Source: Dehalococcoidia bacterium UBA3254 (GTDB lineage: Bacteria; Chloroflexota; Dehalococcoidia; Dehalococcoidales; UBA3254). From it: DNA of 5,616 bases. The stretch is from contig DEUU01000226.1 in NCBI GenBank assembly GCA_002362735.1, positions 1 to 5,616 on the forward strand. Reading direction: 5' to 3'. The notes beneath the pieces were generated by a model. It searched no databases, was not told the DNA's origin, and saw only the letters and a program-made list of their open reading frames with translations. Positions within the stretch are counted from its first letter, which is position 1. Every line of letters begins with the position of its first letter. The position numbers and the translations under genes were made by a program. Positions 5,529 to 5,616 of the stretch are shown here, in pieces.

Positions 5529-5616
5529 GTATGACTTAAGTTATGGTGATCCAGCCTGAAACAGCCGGAAATTTTCATTTTCAAGCGTCTTTGCGGTTGA
5601 CCGAAGCATATATGTT

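Noticed and set aside
5543..5616. Open plus-strand frame from an ATG at 5543 to the window edge, which would be a divergent gene (begins MVIQPETAG).
   Set aside because: It has no ribosome binding site, no clear plus-strand promoter before it, and only about 24 codons are visible. It cannot be told from a chance open frame.
5541..5616. Open minus-strand frame ending at a TAA (5543-5541), which could be the C-terminal tail of an upstream gene.
   Set aside because: Only about 24 codons are visible with no recognisable motif, and another minus frame is open over the same stretch.

Overview
All five genes that I can support lie on the minus strand, so the window reads right to left. Strong AGGAGG-type ribosome binding sites, a textbook sigma-A promoter, an MmpL/YdfJ-type transporter and mid-range base composition suggest a Bacillota genome, probably an anaerobic Clostridia-like lineage (Peptococcaceae or Syntrophomonadaceae type). 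That placement is inference from style and protein flavour, not from a marker gene.

In transcription order: (1) 5428-5616 is a regulatory region with a near-consensus promoter and a compact array of TCTAAT repeats at 18-bp spacing over the predicted transcription start. (2) 4981-5427 is a MarR-family regulator, best started at an internal ATG. (3) 3941-4963, only 17 bp further on, is an extended SDR (NAD(P)-dependent epimerase/dehydratase, dihydroflavonol-reductase/HpnA-like) that almost certainly shares the MarR transcript. (4) 3687-3940 is a gap with short repeats and a GC-rich leader hairpin. (5) 1086-3686 is a large RND-superfamily MMPL transporter with both Asp-Tyr proton-relay pairs and an enlarged second extracytoplasmic loop. 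(6) 937-1085 is a gap with two notable inverted repeats, one enclosing the next gene's translation start. (7) 328-936 is a small secreted protein of unknown family. (8) 186-327 is a gap with a strong hairpin. (9) 1-185 is the N-terminal piece of a protein that looks like a bacterial GH3 (auxin-responsive promoter family, acyl-adenylating) enzyme, cut by the window edge.

A plausible joint reading is a MarR-controlled module that modifies a hydrophobic or acyl-type metabolite (SDR, perhaps the GH3-like enzyme) and exports it or a toxic lipophile through the MMPL pump. Only MarR-SDR co-transcription is well supported. Membership of the MMPL, secreted and GH3-like genes in the same regulon is a hypothesis. 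No RNA genes, CRISPR arrays, insertion sequences or phage genes were seen. The most unusual signals are non-coding: the 18-bp phased operator, the 13-bp inverted repeat around the GTG start of the secreted protein, and two strong intergenic hairpins that lack U-tracts.
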